Shown: piece by piece, positions 46,558 to 54,311 of the stretch
How the letters are laid out: each line of letters begins with the position of its first letter
Numbering within the stretch: position 1 is the stretch's first letter
Assembly (NCBI GenBank): GCA_041592335.1
Contig: JBFHQE010000007.1
Location: 1-64,000 of the forward strand
Origin: JBFHQE01 sp041592335
GTDB taxonomy: Bacteria; Pseudomonadota; Gammaproteobacteria; Thiohalobacterales; Thiohalobacteraceae
Direction of reading: 5' to 3'
DNA: 64,000 bases
Notes under the pieces: model-generated
Seen by the model: only the letters and a program-made list of their open reading frames with translations
Told to the model about the DNA's origin: nothing
Database searches by the model: none
Program-made: the position numbers and the translations under genes

Positions 46558-46686
46558 GATCGCGCTCCGCGAATTAATGCTATGAGGGCCGCATCGACTG
46601 ACAGGCAACTATATCAAAGCCTTAGCAATCCTGCCCTAGCGACACGATAAAAAATTCAGAAATGTGGAAAAAGAAGAATATGCCCC

Positions 46687-46770
46687 TCAGGGCAGTAGCA
46701 GGAACGCACGCAGGCACAGGCCGCCAGAACGGGGCGCTGAGGAAAAACCGATTGTGCTGCGAGTGATCAT
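46687..46770 (-). CDS. Leucine-rich attenuation leader peptide upstream of leuA
   Basis: This 27-residue peptide starts at ATG 46770 and ends with TGA at 46687. Its C-terminal part reads LCLRAFLLLP, holding five Leu codons (ctg, ctg, ctg, cta, ctg) within ten residues. Such a peptide directly upstream of leuA is the hallmark of a leucine attenuator: ribosome stalling would sense charged tRNA-Leu. No Shine-Dalgarno is present, but the promoter at 46778-46806 would start transcription within about two bases of the ATG, so it would be leaderless. A short hairpin with T-rich tail overlaps its stop (TGCCC/GGGCA). The attenuator fold itself is not resolved by eye. Confidence 0.6.
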   Translation of the reverse strand: MITRSTIGFSSAPRSGGLCLRAFLLLP

Positions 46771-46777
46771 GTAAAGG

Positions 46778-46806
46778 ACTATAAACCAGCGATCAGTATC
46801 TGCCAA
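46778..46806 (-). promoter_or_regulatory. Sigma-70 promoter for the leuA leader
   Basis: TTGGCA and TATAGT on the minus strand are separated by exactly 17 bases. Each differs from consensus by one base. Transcription would start at 46770-46772, at or within two bases of the leader ATG. This promoter begins just after the terminator of the next gene upstream. Confidence 0.75.
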
Positions 46807-46808
46807 GC

Positions 46809-46839
46809 AAAAAGAAAGGCGCTGTTTCCAGCGCCTTTC
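46809..46839 (-). terminator. Intrinsic terminator of the 320-residue secreted protein gene
   Basis: GAAAGGCGCTG and CAGCGCCTTTC form an 11-bp stem with a GAAA loop, followed by TTTTT. It separates that gene's transcript from the leuA promoter, whose -35 box is only two bases further on. Confidence 0.93.
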
Positions 46840-46862
46840 TTGAGGTTAATGCAGTGCGGGAT

Positions 46863-47825
46863 TTAAAAATCCTGAACAGCTTCTCGTATCAGACCCACGT
46901 CTGTGTACTGAACGCCGTTGGTAATGACATCCACGCCAATCACCAGCACCTTGTCAGACTCTGAACCTCCGAGGAAACCACCGACAAAACCTTCGGCATT
47001 GGTCAGGGTCTGGGTTACCAGGTTGGGACCCGCTACAACACCGGCCGCACCGAAGTTATGATCGCCGCTCCAGTCGCCGCTCCAGGTTGAGTCGCCGAAA
47101 TCAACCATGATATCCGCGAAAACATTCTGGTTACCCCACATGTCGCCCTGGAACAGGCCAACACCATCCAGCCCGGCAAGCACCTCTTCGCTAAGCGCGG
47201 TGGCATGCACGAAATAACCTGTCTCGTCCCCGTGATCCCAGTAGCCACGCGCCGGATCATCAAAAATACTCAACACAATGCCGGAGAGATCGTCATCAGA
47301 AGTTGCCTGGCGAATGCGCCGACCAGTGACATCATCCATAACGGAAGACGCAAGTTCATCTTGTTCGCCCTGGTTCAGGACATACTGATAGGCGTCAGGA
47401 AGACTATCCTCATCTTCTCCATCCGGCGTAATGTTCAAATTGAACGTATTCAGCGCGGTTCCCTGACCTGTCGTCGGGGGTTCAGCAGAACCTGTATTGC
47501 GCGTGGAAAAGCCACAAGCCGTACCCGCGTCACACAACCCAAATACCGGAATGGGTTGCTCGGGTTCAGGCTGTTCCGGATCGACTACGCTGGGCTCATC
47601 GACCTCACGGAACTGTTTCTCGTAATCCTCGGGGTCGAATTGAGACAATTGCTGCGGAATCTGGGGCGCAAACTGCTCCCCTGCGGCTGGAGCCAGGACT
47701 TCCCAACGCCCCCAGCGGTAAACCGAATCCTCTTCTTCATTGGACTTGGTGGCAGCATGAGCCGCGTTGACCGCCATCGCGACGGAAAGTGCAACAGGAA
47801 TTAATGAAAACAAACGTTTAGCCAT
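46863..47825 (-). CDS. Secreted protein of unknown function, candidate cargo of the neighbouring barrel
   Basis: The 320-residue protein has a signal peptide (SLIPVALSVAMAVNAAHAA). A linker rich in Asp, Glu, Pro and Gln follows, then FGLCDAGTACGF, whose two Cys may form a disulphide. The C-terminal third reads VDFGDSTWSGDWSGDHNFG, then GVVAGPNLVTQTLTNAEG and FVGGFLGG. These short alternating strands are like a TbpB-type C-terminal beta-barrel, a common Slam cargo. The comparison is by eye only. The gene has a good sigma-54 promoter and a strong terminator, so it is a single regulated unit. It precedes a TPR/beta-barrel protein in the genome. The function is unknown. Confidence 0.6.
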   Translation of the reverse strand: MAKRLFSLIPVALSVAMAVNAAHAATKSNEEEDSVYRWGRWEVLAPAAGEQFAPQIPQQLSQFDPEDYEKQFREVDEPSVVDPEQPEPEQPIPVFGLCDAGTACGFSTRNTGSAEPPTTGQGTALNTFNLNITPDGEDEDSLPDAYQYVLNQGEQDELASSVMDDVTGRRIRQATSDDDLSGIVLSIFDDPARGYWDHGDETGYFVHATALSEEVLAGLDGVGLFQGDMWGNQNVFADIMVDFGDSTWSGDWSGDHNFGAAGVVAGPNLVTQTLTNAEGFVGGFLGGSESDKVLVIGVDVITNGVQYTDVGLIREAVQDF

Positions 47826-47893
47826 TTTTACTCGACCCTCCGGATCAACGATACAGCCGTAGACCCACTGTTAGATTCAATTCGGCTTAATAA

Positions 47894-47909
47894 TGCAACT
47901 GCCAAGCCA
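47894..47909 (-). promoter_or_regulatory. Sigma-54 (-24/-12) promoter of the secreted protein gene
   Basis: TGGCTTGGCAGTTGCA on the minus strand has GG-N10-GC and a perfect TTGCA -12 box. Transcription would start about 47883, 58 bases before the ATG at 47825. The remaining gap up to 48115 is AT-rich and shows no other gene. Confidence 0.6.
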
Positions 47910-48115
47910 ACTTGAAATAATATTTTAAAAGTCAGATAGTTATTCTTTATTAAACGATCTATCTCGGGTTAATGGCAAGCAAATATGTAAAGAATTTCTA
48001 CACTTATTCTTGCGCCTTACCCGCAAAACTCATCAACACCTATAAGTTTCAATATGTTACATGCAACTCGTCTGGCGCCGAAAATTTTTAAATGTAATAT
48101 TTTTCGACACTCCGA

Positions 48116-49402
48116 TTAAAACGTTCGGGACAAATTCAAACCAACCTGCTGACGTTGGTAATCATAATAGCTCACATTGGAATCGTTATCCGCCGCGGAC
48201 AGGCTTCCGCTGAGCGACCATTTTTCCAGTTGTCCCGATGTAAAGTCATGCGTGAAACCCAGGTTCAGGTTGCCATAGGTTTCGGAGCGGGCCTCGGTGA
48301 AAATGCCCTGCGGCGCATCGTAATCGGAATTACGCAATGACGCGCGGCCATAGAGGGAACCGTTCGGCCAGGCTTTCACAATGGCGCCGGCAAAAACTTC
48401 CCAGCCATCATGAGAGAAGCCAGCCGATTCAGCATCGAAGTTGATCAGGTTCAACCCAACCTGGGTAGCCACCTTGCGCTGGTTGAAATAGACACCCAGC
48501 GAGGCGCCCGCTTTGGCATAGGTGCCTTCGCGCGTGCTGTTGCTGGCGTCGTCGTAACTCCGGTCTGTAACGGTACCGCTCAGAGTGAATTCACCGTTAT
48601 TGAACTGATAGGTGAAAATCGGATTCAGCGAGGTATACAGACCCAGCTCATCTCCACCCAGCCAGATTTTATCCAGTCGCAAATTGAGCGAGGCGCGCCA
48701 GTGGCGTAAAACCACCCAGGCCGGACCCGTGCTGGCGCTCAATACAAACTGATCCGCCGACTCGATATCCTGGTACTCGCGGGAATAGAGGCTTAACTGG
48801 CTTAACCAGCCAATCCGCCCGATCCGTTCGCCGGATTCGAAAGATTTACCGGTGTTATAGCGATGCGACACATCGGCGCCCAGCACAAAAGCAGTATCGC
48901 TTTCCTCGACACCACCGATGAGAATCAGGTCACCGATAGTGGTTTCTATCAGGTTACTGGAAGGACCGACCGTCGCGTTGGAATCATAAAGGTAACCCAC
49001 ACTTATCGAGGATTTGATCTCATGTCGCTTCGCGGCGGCACTGGCGTCTTTATCGACCTGCGCCAGGAACGCAAGAATGGTTACGCGCACCTGGGGTGGC
49101 GTGGTTGGATCGTCCAGTACCTCCTGGGCCAGACGACGCGCTTCTTCAAACTGCAGTGAACGGTAATATGCCACGGCAAGTTCCAATCTGGCGCGATGCA
49201 ACGAAGGCTCGGCGCTAAGTACACTATTGAATGCCTCAATCGCTGTTTTCAGGCGGTCATCCTTCAACGCATCCATTCCGGCCTTGAATTGATCTTCAAG
49301 GTCATCCGAAGTCTCAGCCGCTGCGATGTAAGATGAATTGACGCTCAGCGCTGCACCTATTGCCAACGCCAGCCTTTGAGTTTTGAGATAGCGAAAGTTC
49401 AT
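48116..49402 (-). CDS. TPR plus outer-membrane beta-barrel protein, Slam-like
   Basis: The 428-residue protein has a signal peptide (RLALAIGAALSVNSSYIAAA), then about two TPR units (residues 38-115, with HRARLELAVAYYRSLQFEEA) and a large C-terminal beta-barrel. The barrel starts at SISVGYLYDSNATVGPSSNL and ends in the typical NLSRTF with a final Phe. TPR followed by a barrel with a GYxYDSN opening is the pattern of the Slam (DUF560) surface lipoprotein assembly modifiers, which move cargo proteins across the outer membrane. Exact family is not confirmed. GGAG precedes the ATG at 49402. The LapG-like gene is divergent from it. Confidence 0.7.
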   Translation of the reverse strand: MNFRYLKTQRLALAIGAALSVNSSYIAAAETSDDLEDQFKAGMDALKDDRLKTAIEAFNSVLSAEPSLHRARLELAVAYYRSLQFEEARRLAQEVLDDPTTPPQVRVTILAFLAQVDKDASAAAKRHEIKSSISVGYLYDSNATVGPSSNLIETTIGDLILIGGVEESDTAFVLGADVSHRYNTGKSFESGERIGRIGWLSQLSLYSREYQDIESADQFVLSASTGPAWVVLRHWRASLNLRLDKIWLGGDELGLYTSLNPIFTYQFNNGEFTLSGTVTDRSYDDASNSTREGTYAKAGASLGVYFNQRKVATQVGLNLINFDAESAGFSHDGWEVFAGAIVKAWPNGSLYGRASLRNSDYDAPQGIFTEARSETYGNLNLGFTHDFTSGQLEKWSLSGSLSAADNDSNVSYYDYQRQQVGLNLSRTF

Positions 49403-49489
49403 GAGGCAACTCCAGTTATCATTATCAATTGATTTTATTACTTTATCGTCCCATCATGCTGATTTCAGACGCTAACGATTCCAGCTCAG

Positions 49490-50146
49490 ATGGGACCCGA
49501 CACAAAACGTTTAATTAAATTGGTCAGGCAGTTTATTCCATTCTGGCTGTTATTGGTACTATCCCCACCGTTGTCAGGGGCACCCGCCCTGTTTGGTTAC
49601 CAGGAAGCCGCCCAACAGGACATCACCAGTTTCAAGCAATGGGTACAGGTCCTGGAACGCCATTTAACCCAGGATCTGCCGGAAGCGAATTGCGAGGAAA
49701 CTCGTTATAACCGTTGCCATCTGCAGGACTGGCAGCAGTTCATCGCAAGCCTCAATGGCCTGCCCCGGCGGGAACAGCTTCAGGCGGTCAACCGCTATGC
49801 CAATGAAAAACGCTATGTCCTCGATATTGATAATTACGGATTGGAAGATTACTGGGCCATTGCACGCGAGTTCCTTCACAACGGTGGCGACTGCGAGGAT
49901 TACGCCATCACCAAGCTCTTTTCACTGCTCTGGCTGGGGTTCCCCGTCAGCGATCTCCGCATCGTCGTTCTTCAGGACACCAACCTGCGCGTGCCGCATG
50001 CCATTCTGGCCTATTATGCGGGTGATCAAATCTGGCTACTCGACAACCAAATCCAGGAAGTTGTCGATCACCGAGACATCGTCCACTATGTACCCGTCTA
50101 TTCAATCAATGAGCAGGGCTGGTGGATTCACACACCTTCATCTTAA
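49490..50146 (+). CDS. LapG-like periplasmic transglutaminase-fold cysteine protease
   Basis: This 218-residue protein has a signal peptide and a transglutaminase-like cysteine peptidase domain (BTLCP, PF06035). The likely triad is Cys135 in HNGGDCEDYAITKL, His170 in RVPHAILAYY and Asp185 in LLDNQ. The Asp and Glu that flank the Cys in GDCED match the calcium site of LapG. LapG cuts large adhesins of the LapA type, releasing biofilm cells when c-di-GMP falls. No LapA adhesin is present here. The next gene on the same strand encodes a membrane receptor with a degenerate HD-GYP domain, which I propose as its controller. Confidence 0.88.
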   Translation: MGPDTKRLIKLVRQFIPFWLLLVLSPPLSGAPALFGYQEAAQQDITSFKQWVQVLERHLTQDLPEANCEETRYNRCHLQDWQQFIASLNGLPRREQLQAVNRYANEKRYVLDIDNYGLEDYWAIAREFLHNGGDCEDYAITKLFSLLWLGFPVSDLRIVVLQDTNLRVPHAILAYYAGDQIWLLDNQIQEVVDHRDIVHYVPVYSINEQGWWIHTPSS

Positions 50147-50164
50147 TTCAGGCAGGTTAAGCGT

Positions 50165-52207
50165 TTGACCACCGAAAAAAACCATCATCCGATTGCATTG
50201 GGCTTTGGCGCGTTGGCCATCATTGTCATCGTGGGCCTGGTGCTGATTTTCCGTTATCTTGATATTCAGAAGGAACGTGAGCTGGGTTACTGGCGCAGTC
50301 ATCTCGGCCTGATCGCCGACGCCCGCGTTTCCGATGTTGATAGCTGGTTATACACGCAATTCACCCAGCTTGAAGAAGTCGCCAACAACGCCTCCCTGCA
50401 ACTTTATCTCAGCCAACTGGCGACCCGCACGCGCGATGCGCAAGTCGAACCGGCCCAGTTGGGCTATTTGCGCAATTTGCTGATTGCTTCTGCCGAGCGT
50501 TATCAGTTCAGCGGCGCAACCAGCCAACCAACTTTGCCCGCCAACATCAAAACCAGCAAACATAGCGGGCTGTCGCTGTATAACCAGGATGGCGAACCTC
50601 TGATCAGCACGTCAGGTTTTCCCGCGCTTACCACTACCGAACAAAGCTTGATCTCAACAGTATTGCAGTCGGGTAAATCCCAGTTGCTGGATATCCGCCT
50701 CTCGGCGGATGAGATCCCGATCATTGGCTTTGCCGTTCCGATACAGGGTATTCAGGGTATGCAATCCGCCGGGGCGATTGGCGTGATGGTCGGTTTCAAA
50801 CCAGCCCAACAATCTTTATATCCACTGCTCGAAAGCCGCGGTGCCTTGACCGAGCAGGATGAAACCCTGCTGATCGCCGCTCGCGATGGCCTGATCACTT
50901 ACCTTTCGCCAGACCGTGAAGGCACCATTCCCACCAAGCGGCAACTGGCCGTCAATACTTCAAATCTTGCCGCGGCCAGCGCTATTGCAACACCCGGCAG
51001 TTTTGCCCAGGTTCAGGACTATCGCGGTATTGAGGTGTTGATGACCAGCCGCCCCCTGACGCGTGCGCCCTGGCTGCTGGTGCAAAAAACCGATGCCCGG
51101 GCCGCCTTGCAGGACGCCAATGCACATCGTCGTTTTCTATTAACCGCCTTCCTGCTTACGCTGTTTGTAATTAGCGCCAGCCTGATCGCGGCCTGGCGCC
51201 ATGGTTCCAGCGTACGTGCCCAGGCAGTTGCCCGTCAGTTAAAACAATATAGTGAAACACTGGAGAAACAGACGCGCCTGCTGCACGGCGTGACTGACAA
51301 CATCAAGGATCTCATCCTGTTGTTAACGAATGATCACATCCTGATTTTTGGCAACCAGAGTCTTGCCGGACTGACGCGAATGCCCGTGGAAGATTTTGCC
51401 GGCAAGGGCCTGAGTTCGGTCATCGGGCCGGACACGGCAAGACGCCTGCTTGAACACCTTGAGCAAACCGCAAACGATCCGACCGGCATCCTGACGCTTT
51501 CCATCGCCGAACAGGAAGGCCAATACCAGTGCACCGCCCTGCAGGTGCCGAATCCCAACGGGAGCGGCAATGCACAGCTGATTGTGCTGCACGATGTCAC
51601 TGAACTTGAAGCCGCGCAACGCAAGCGCACCCTGCTGCATCGCCAGCTGATCACGGCACTGATGCGCGCCGTGGACAAGCATGATCCTTACTCTGCCGAT
51701 CATTCCTCGCGTGTTGCATCGGTTGCAGTGGCGATTGCCAGACAACTGGACCTTGACGAAGCAACCCAGCAGACAATCAGCCTGGCGGCCAATCTTGCCA
51801 ACGTCGGCAAAATTTTTATCCCGACGGACGTGCTTACCAAGACCGGGCAACTCACCGCCGAAGAACATGCACTGCTGCAGAAACACGTGGATTACTCACT
51901 GGAAATTCTGTCCGCCCTGCCATTCGACGGACCGGTGCTGGAAACCATCGCGCAGAAACAGGAACACATGGATGGCAGCGGGTACCCGAACGGACTTGGC
52001 GGCGAGGAAATCATTCTGCCGGCACGCATACTGGCCGTGGCCAATTCGTTTGTCGCCCTGGTCAGCCCCCGCGCCTACCGTGAAGCAATAACGATAACCC
52101 AGGCCTTCGATCAGCTTATGGATCAATCGAACAGCCGTTACGACCGGCAAGTAGTTGCTGCATTATTGCTGATAGGCGAACAGGAACTGAATAACCCGTC
52201 TCACTAG
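50165..52207 (+). CDS. Membrane receptor with dCache-like, PAS and degenerate HD-GYP domains
   Basis: This 680-residue protein has a membrane helix at 11-30, a periplasmic sensor region 31-320 resembling dCache (LSLYNQDGEPLISTSGF), a second helix at 323-344, a PAS domain about 370-480 and an HD-GYP domain 490-660. In active HD-GYPs the motifs are HD, HHE and a later D. Here the HD reads AN (545-546), HHE reads KQE (598-600), and the D is N627. GYP in DGSGYP (603-608) and His513 and His574 are kept. So catalysis is probably lost and ligand binding may remain. It starts at a TTG 18 bases after the LapG-like gene, indicating one operon. It may bind c-di-GMP and sequester or free the protease. 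Confidence 0.85.
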   Translation: MTTEKNHHPIALGFGALAIIVIVGLVLIFRYLDIQKERELGYWRSHLGLIADARVSDVDSWLYTQFTQLEEVANNASLQLYLSQLATRTRDAQVEPAQLGYLRNLLIASAERYQFSGATSQPTLPANIKTSKHSGLSLYNQDGEPLISTSGFPALTTTEQSLISTVLQSGKSQLLDIRLSADEIPIIGFAVPIQGIQGMQSAGAIGVMVGFKPAQQSLYPLLESRGALTEQDETLLIAARDGLITYLSPDREGTIPTKRQLAVNTSNLAAASAIATPGSFAQVQDYRGIEVLMTSRPLTRAPWLLVQKTDARAALQDANAHRRFLLTAFLLTLFVISASLIAAWRHGSSVRAQAVARQLKQYSETLEKQTRLLHGVTDNIKDLILLLTNDHILIFGNQSLAGLTRMPVEDFAGKGLSSVIGPDTARRLLEHLEQTANDPTGILTLSIAEQEGQYQCTALQVPNPNGSGNAQLIVLHDVTELEAAQRKRTLLHRQLITALMRAVDKHDPYSADHSSRVASVAVAIARQLDLDEATQQTISLAANLANVGKIFIPTDVLTKTGQLTAEEHALLQKHVDYSLEILSALPFDGPVLETIAQKQEHMDGSGYPNGLGGEEIILPARILAVANSFVALVSPRAYREAITITQAFDQLMDQSNSRYDRQVVAALLLIGEQELNNPSH

Positions 52208-52224
52208 CGGGTTCACAGCCTGAA

Positions 52225-54207
52225 TCAGAACGATAGCTTCACGCCTGCCATGAAGGACCTGCCTTCGGACGCAGGCAGTGTATTGATAAATCCCCGGCTA
52301 TATTCAGGCACGTGGATTTCCTCATCCAGCAGATTATTACCGTAGAGATAAAGTTCCGCGCCACGTCCGGCTTCGCCGATAATCGCTGACAGCCCAAGAC
52401 GAACATTAAGTGTTAACAGGTGATAGCCATCCGCATCCGGGTTCACCCTGGCCACTCCGGGATTAATAACAGACACACTCTTGAAGTCATCGATGTAGGT
52501 ATCGAACAGCCCCACGGAGAACAACCTGGAAGGATGGTAGGCAACACCCAGCTTGAAGATATAATCCGGCATAAGGGTGATATCTTCCACACCCTGGCCG
52601 CTTTCATTTTCCTGATACAGGATCGAGCCCAGTATATCCCAGTCAGGATTAGGTATTATCCGCCACTCAGCCTCGACTCCCTTGATTTCCAGTTCGTTAC
52701 GATTGATAAAAGTGCCCGGCTGTCCAAGCATGGGCGCAGTGCGCGTAATAAGATCTGACTGCCTGGTAAAAAAAGCACCCAGGGAATACTGATAAATTCT
52801 TCGGCTAGAGAAGTATTGCAAATCCACTGTTTTAACCAGTTCGGGTTCCAACGAGGGATTCCCCGTTAGCACCGGCAACGCCTGCACATCGGTTTCAGCG
52901 GGATAAGGCGAACGAAAGGCCTCGGAATAAAGCGCCTTGATTCCACGCGATTCATCGATCTGATAGATCGCACCAAGCCGGGGAACAAATTCAGCACTGA
53001 TATTCTCGGCCTTGTTCCACTGGCCACCAATGAAACCGTTCAGATTGGGAGAAAACTTATAATCCAGCTGCCCATACAGGCTGCTCCAGGTAACGGAATA
53101 ATCCGGCAGTGCAACGGAACCGCCACCGGCAATTTCCCCGTCCAACAGATTCACGCTCCCTCCAAGCGTCAGCATGCCATCCTGGATCACTTTCCCTACA
53201 GCATACATTTCAAACCCGGCTTCATCGCCCTTGCCATCGAAGGCGACAGTAGGTCCGCTCGGGTAATACTGGGTTGAGTGATTGAAGGAAAAATTGCTAA
53301 ACAGCGTCCAGCCCGACTGGAGAGGCATTTCGTGTCCGACGCCAATAAAATACACATCGCGATCAATATCCTGAACTGGCCAGCGAGGTATCGAACCGAA
53401 ATGTGTCTCATCCGTCGTTGCCAGGAATAAATCAACGTCCCAGTTGCGGTAACTGGCATTGGCAAACAAAGAGATGTCGCGCTGATGGAAATCCGCCGCG
53501 CTGGTCACATTCACTTCATCGGTCATGGCCAGGCGCTCGCCATCGCTCGTGAAGGAACGCACAGCGACCTGGAAATCCAGTTCATCGCCCTTGTTTGCCA
53601 AGGTAGCCGAAGCAAGCTGGGTATCGAAACTACCGGCCGCGAATGAAATCGAACCCTCATTCTGTTCCACGTCCCGGGTAATGATATTGATCACGCCTGA
53701 ATAGGCATTACTGCCATAAAGTACCGAGCCCGGCCCACGTACATATTCGATTCGCTCGATGGTTTCGATGGGAAAGGCGTGCTGCAACACACCAAGCATC
53801 GGCGCTGAGTAGCCTCCGCGGAAAGGACGTCCATTGATCAGGAACAGCACATGGTTGTCATTCTGATTGGGCAGATCGCCGCGAATGGAAAGGGCATTAT
53901 CGGAGAACACATAACCCGTCAGGATCATCGCTCCGGGCAGCCGATTGATGATGTCCGTTAAATCGCGAGCACCAAACGACTGAATATCTTTTCGGGTAAG
54001 AACGCTGGTAATTCCCGGCGCCTGCGATATCGGCTGCTGGTAACGCGAAGGCGCTTGCACCTCGACCAGCATCAACTCTTCAAGCGACAGACTGAACAGG
54101 TCACGCTCGGCGTACGCAGGAATGGAGAAAGCAAACAACCCGATGACAACGGCGCAAGCACCTGATCGAACTACATCACAACTCACTACCAGGATACTCC
54201 CCTTCAT
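52225..54207 (-). CDS. TonB-dependent outer-membrane receptor
   Basis: The 660-residue receptor has a signal peptide (ACAVVIGLFAFSIPAYAE), a plug domain (about 40-150, with IERIEYVRGPGSVLYGSNAYSGVINIITRD) and a 22-strand barrel with a C-terminal KLSF. The opening DLFSLSLEELMLVEVQAPSR is the typical prelude of the BtuB/CirA-like group, whose substrates are iron chelates, vitamin B12 or others. The substrate is unknown. ATG at 54207 or GTG at 54186 could be the start, the latter with GGGGAG upstream. Upstream lie a 12-base palindrome at 54225 and a G8 tract at 54293. It is convergent with the HD-GYP receptor gene. Confidence 0.92.
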   Translation of the reverse strand: MKGSILVVSCDVVRSGACAVVIGLFAFSIPAYAERDLFSLSLEELMLVEVQAPSRYQQPISQAPGITSVLTRKDIQSFGARDLTDIINRLPGAMILTGYVFSDNALSIRGDLPNQNDNHVLFLINGRPFRGGYSAPMLGVLQHAFPIETIERIEYVRGPGSVLYGSNAYSGVINIITRDVEQNEGSISFAAGSFDTQLASATLANKGDELDFQVAVRSFTSDGERLAMTDEVNVTSAADFHQRDISLFANASYRNWDVDLFLATTDETHFGSIPRWPVQDIDRDVYFIGVGHEMPLQSGWTLFSNFSFNHSTQYYPSGPTVAFDGKGDEAGFEMYAVGKVIQDGMLTLGGSVNLLDGEIAGGGSVALPDYSVTWSSLYGQLDYKFSPNLNGFIGGQWNKAENISAEFVPRLGAIYQIDESRGIKALYSEAFRSPYPAETDVQALPVLTGNPSLEPELVKTVDLQYFSSRRIYQYSLGAFFTRQSDLITRTAPMLGQPGTFINRNELEIKGVEAEWRIIPNPDWDILGSILYQENESGQGVEDITLMPDYIFKLGVAYHPSRLFSVGLFDTYIDDFKSVSVINPGVARVNPDADGYHLLTLNVRLGLSAIIGEAGRGAELYLYGNNLLDEEIHVPEYSRGFINTLPASEGRSFMAGVKLSF

Positions 54208-54224
54208 CCCGTTCGTTGATTTTA

Positions 54225-54236
54225 TTCGTTAACGAA
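54225..54236. promoter_or_regulatory. Palindrome upstream of the TonB-dependent receptor
   Basis: TTCGTTAACGAA is a perfect 12-base palindrome, and a further TTCGTT lies at 54212. The site is 18 bases before the receptor ATG and may be bound by a dimeric repressor. It does not match a standard Fur box. Confidence 0.35.
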
Positions 54237-54292
54237 AGGTAGTACGAATACGGAGGAATATCAATATTCCGCAGCAATTTAGTAGCACTAAA

Positions 54293-54300
54293 GGGGGGGG
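54293..54300. repeat. G8 homopolymer upstream of the receptor
   Basis: Eight consecutive G residues lie in the 104-base gap between pssA and the TonB-dependent receptor. Homopolymers of this length can slip during replication. It might alter promoter spacing, but no expression data are available. Confidence 0.6.
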
Positions 54301-54311
54301 AACAACAAGAA

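Noticed and set aside
47679..47690. LapG-type cleavage site (PAAG) in the 320-residue secreted protein
   Set aside because: PAAG occurs near residue 46, but the protein has no LapA-like retention module or RTX region, so the match is probably chance.
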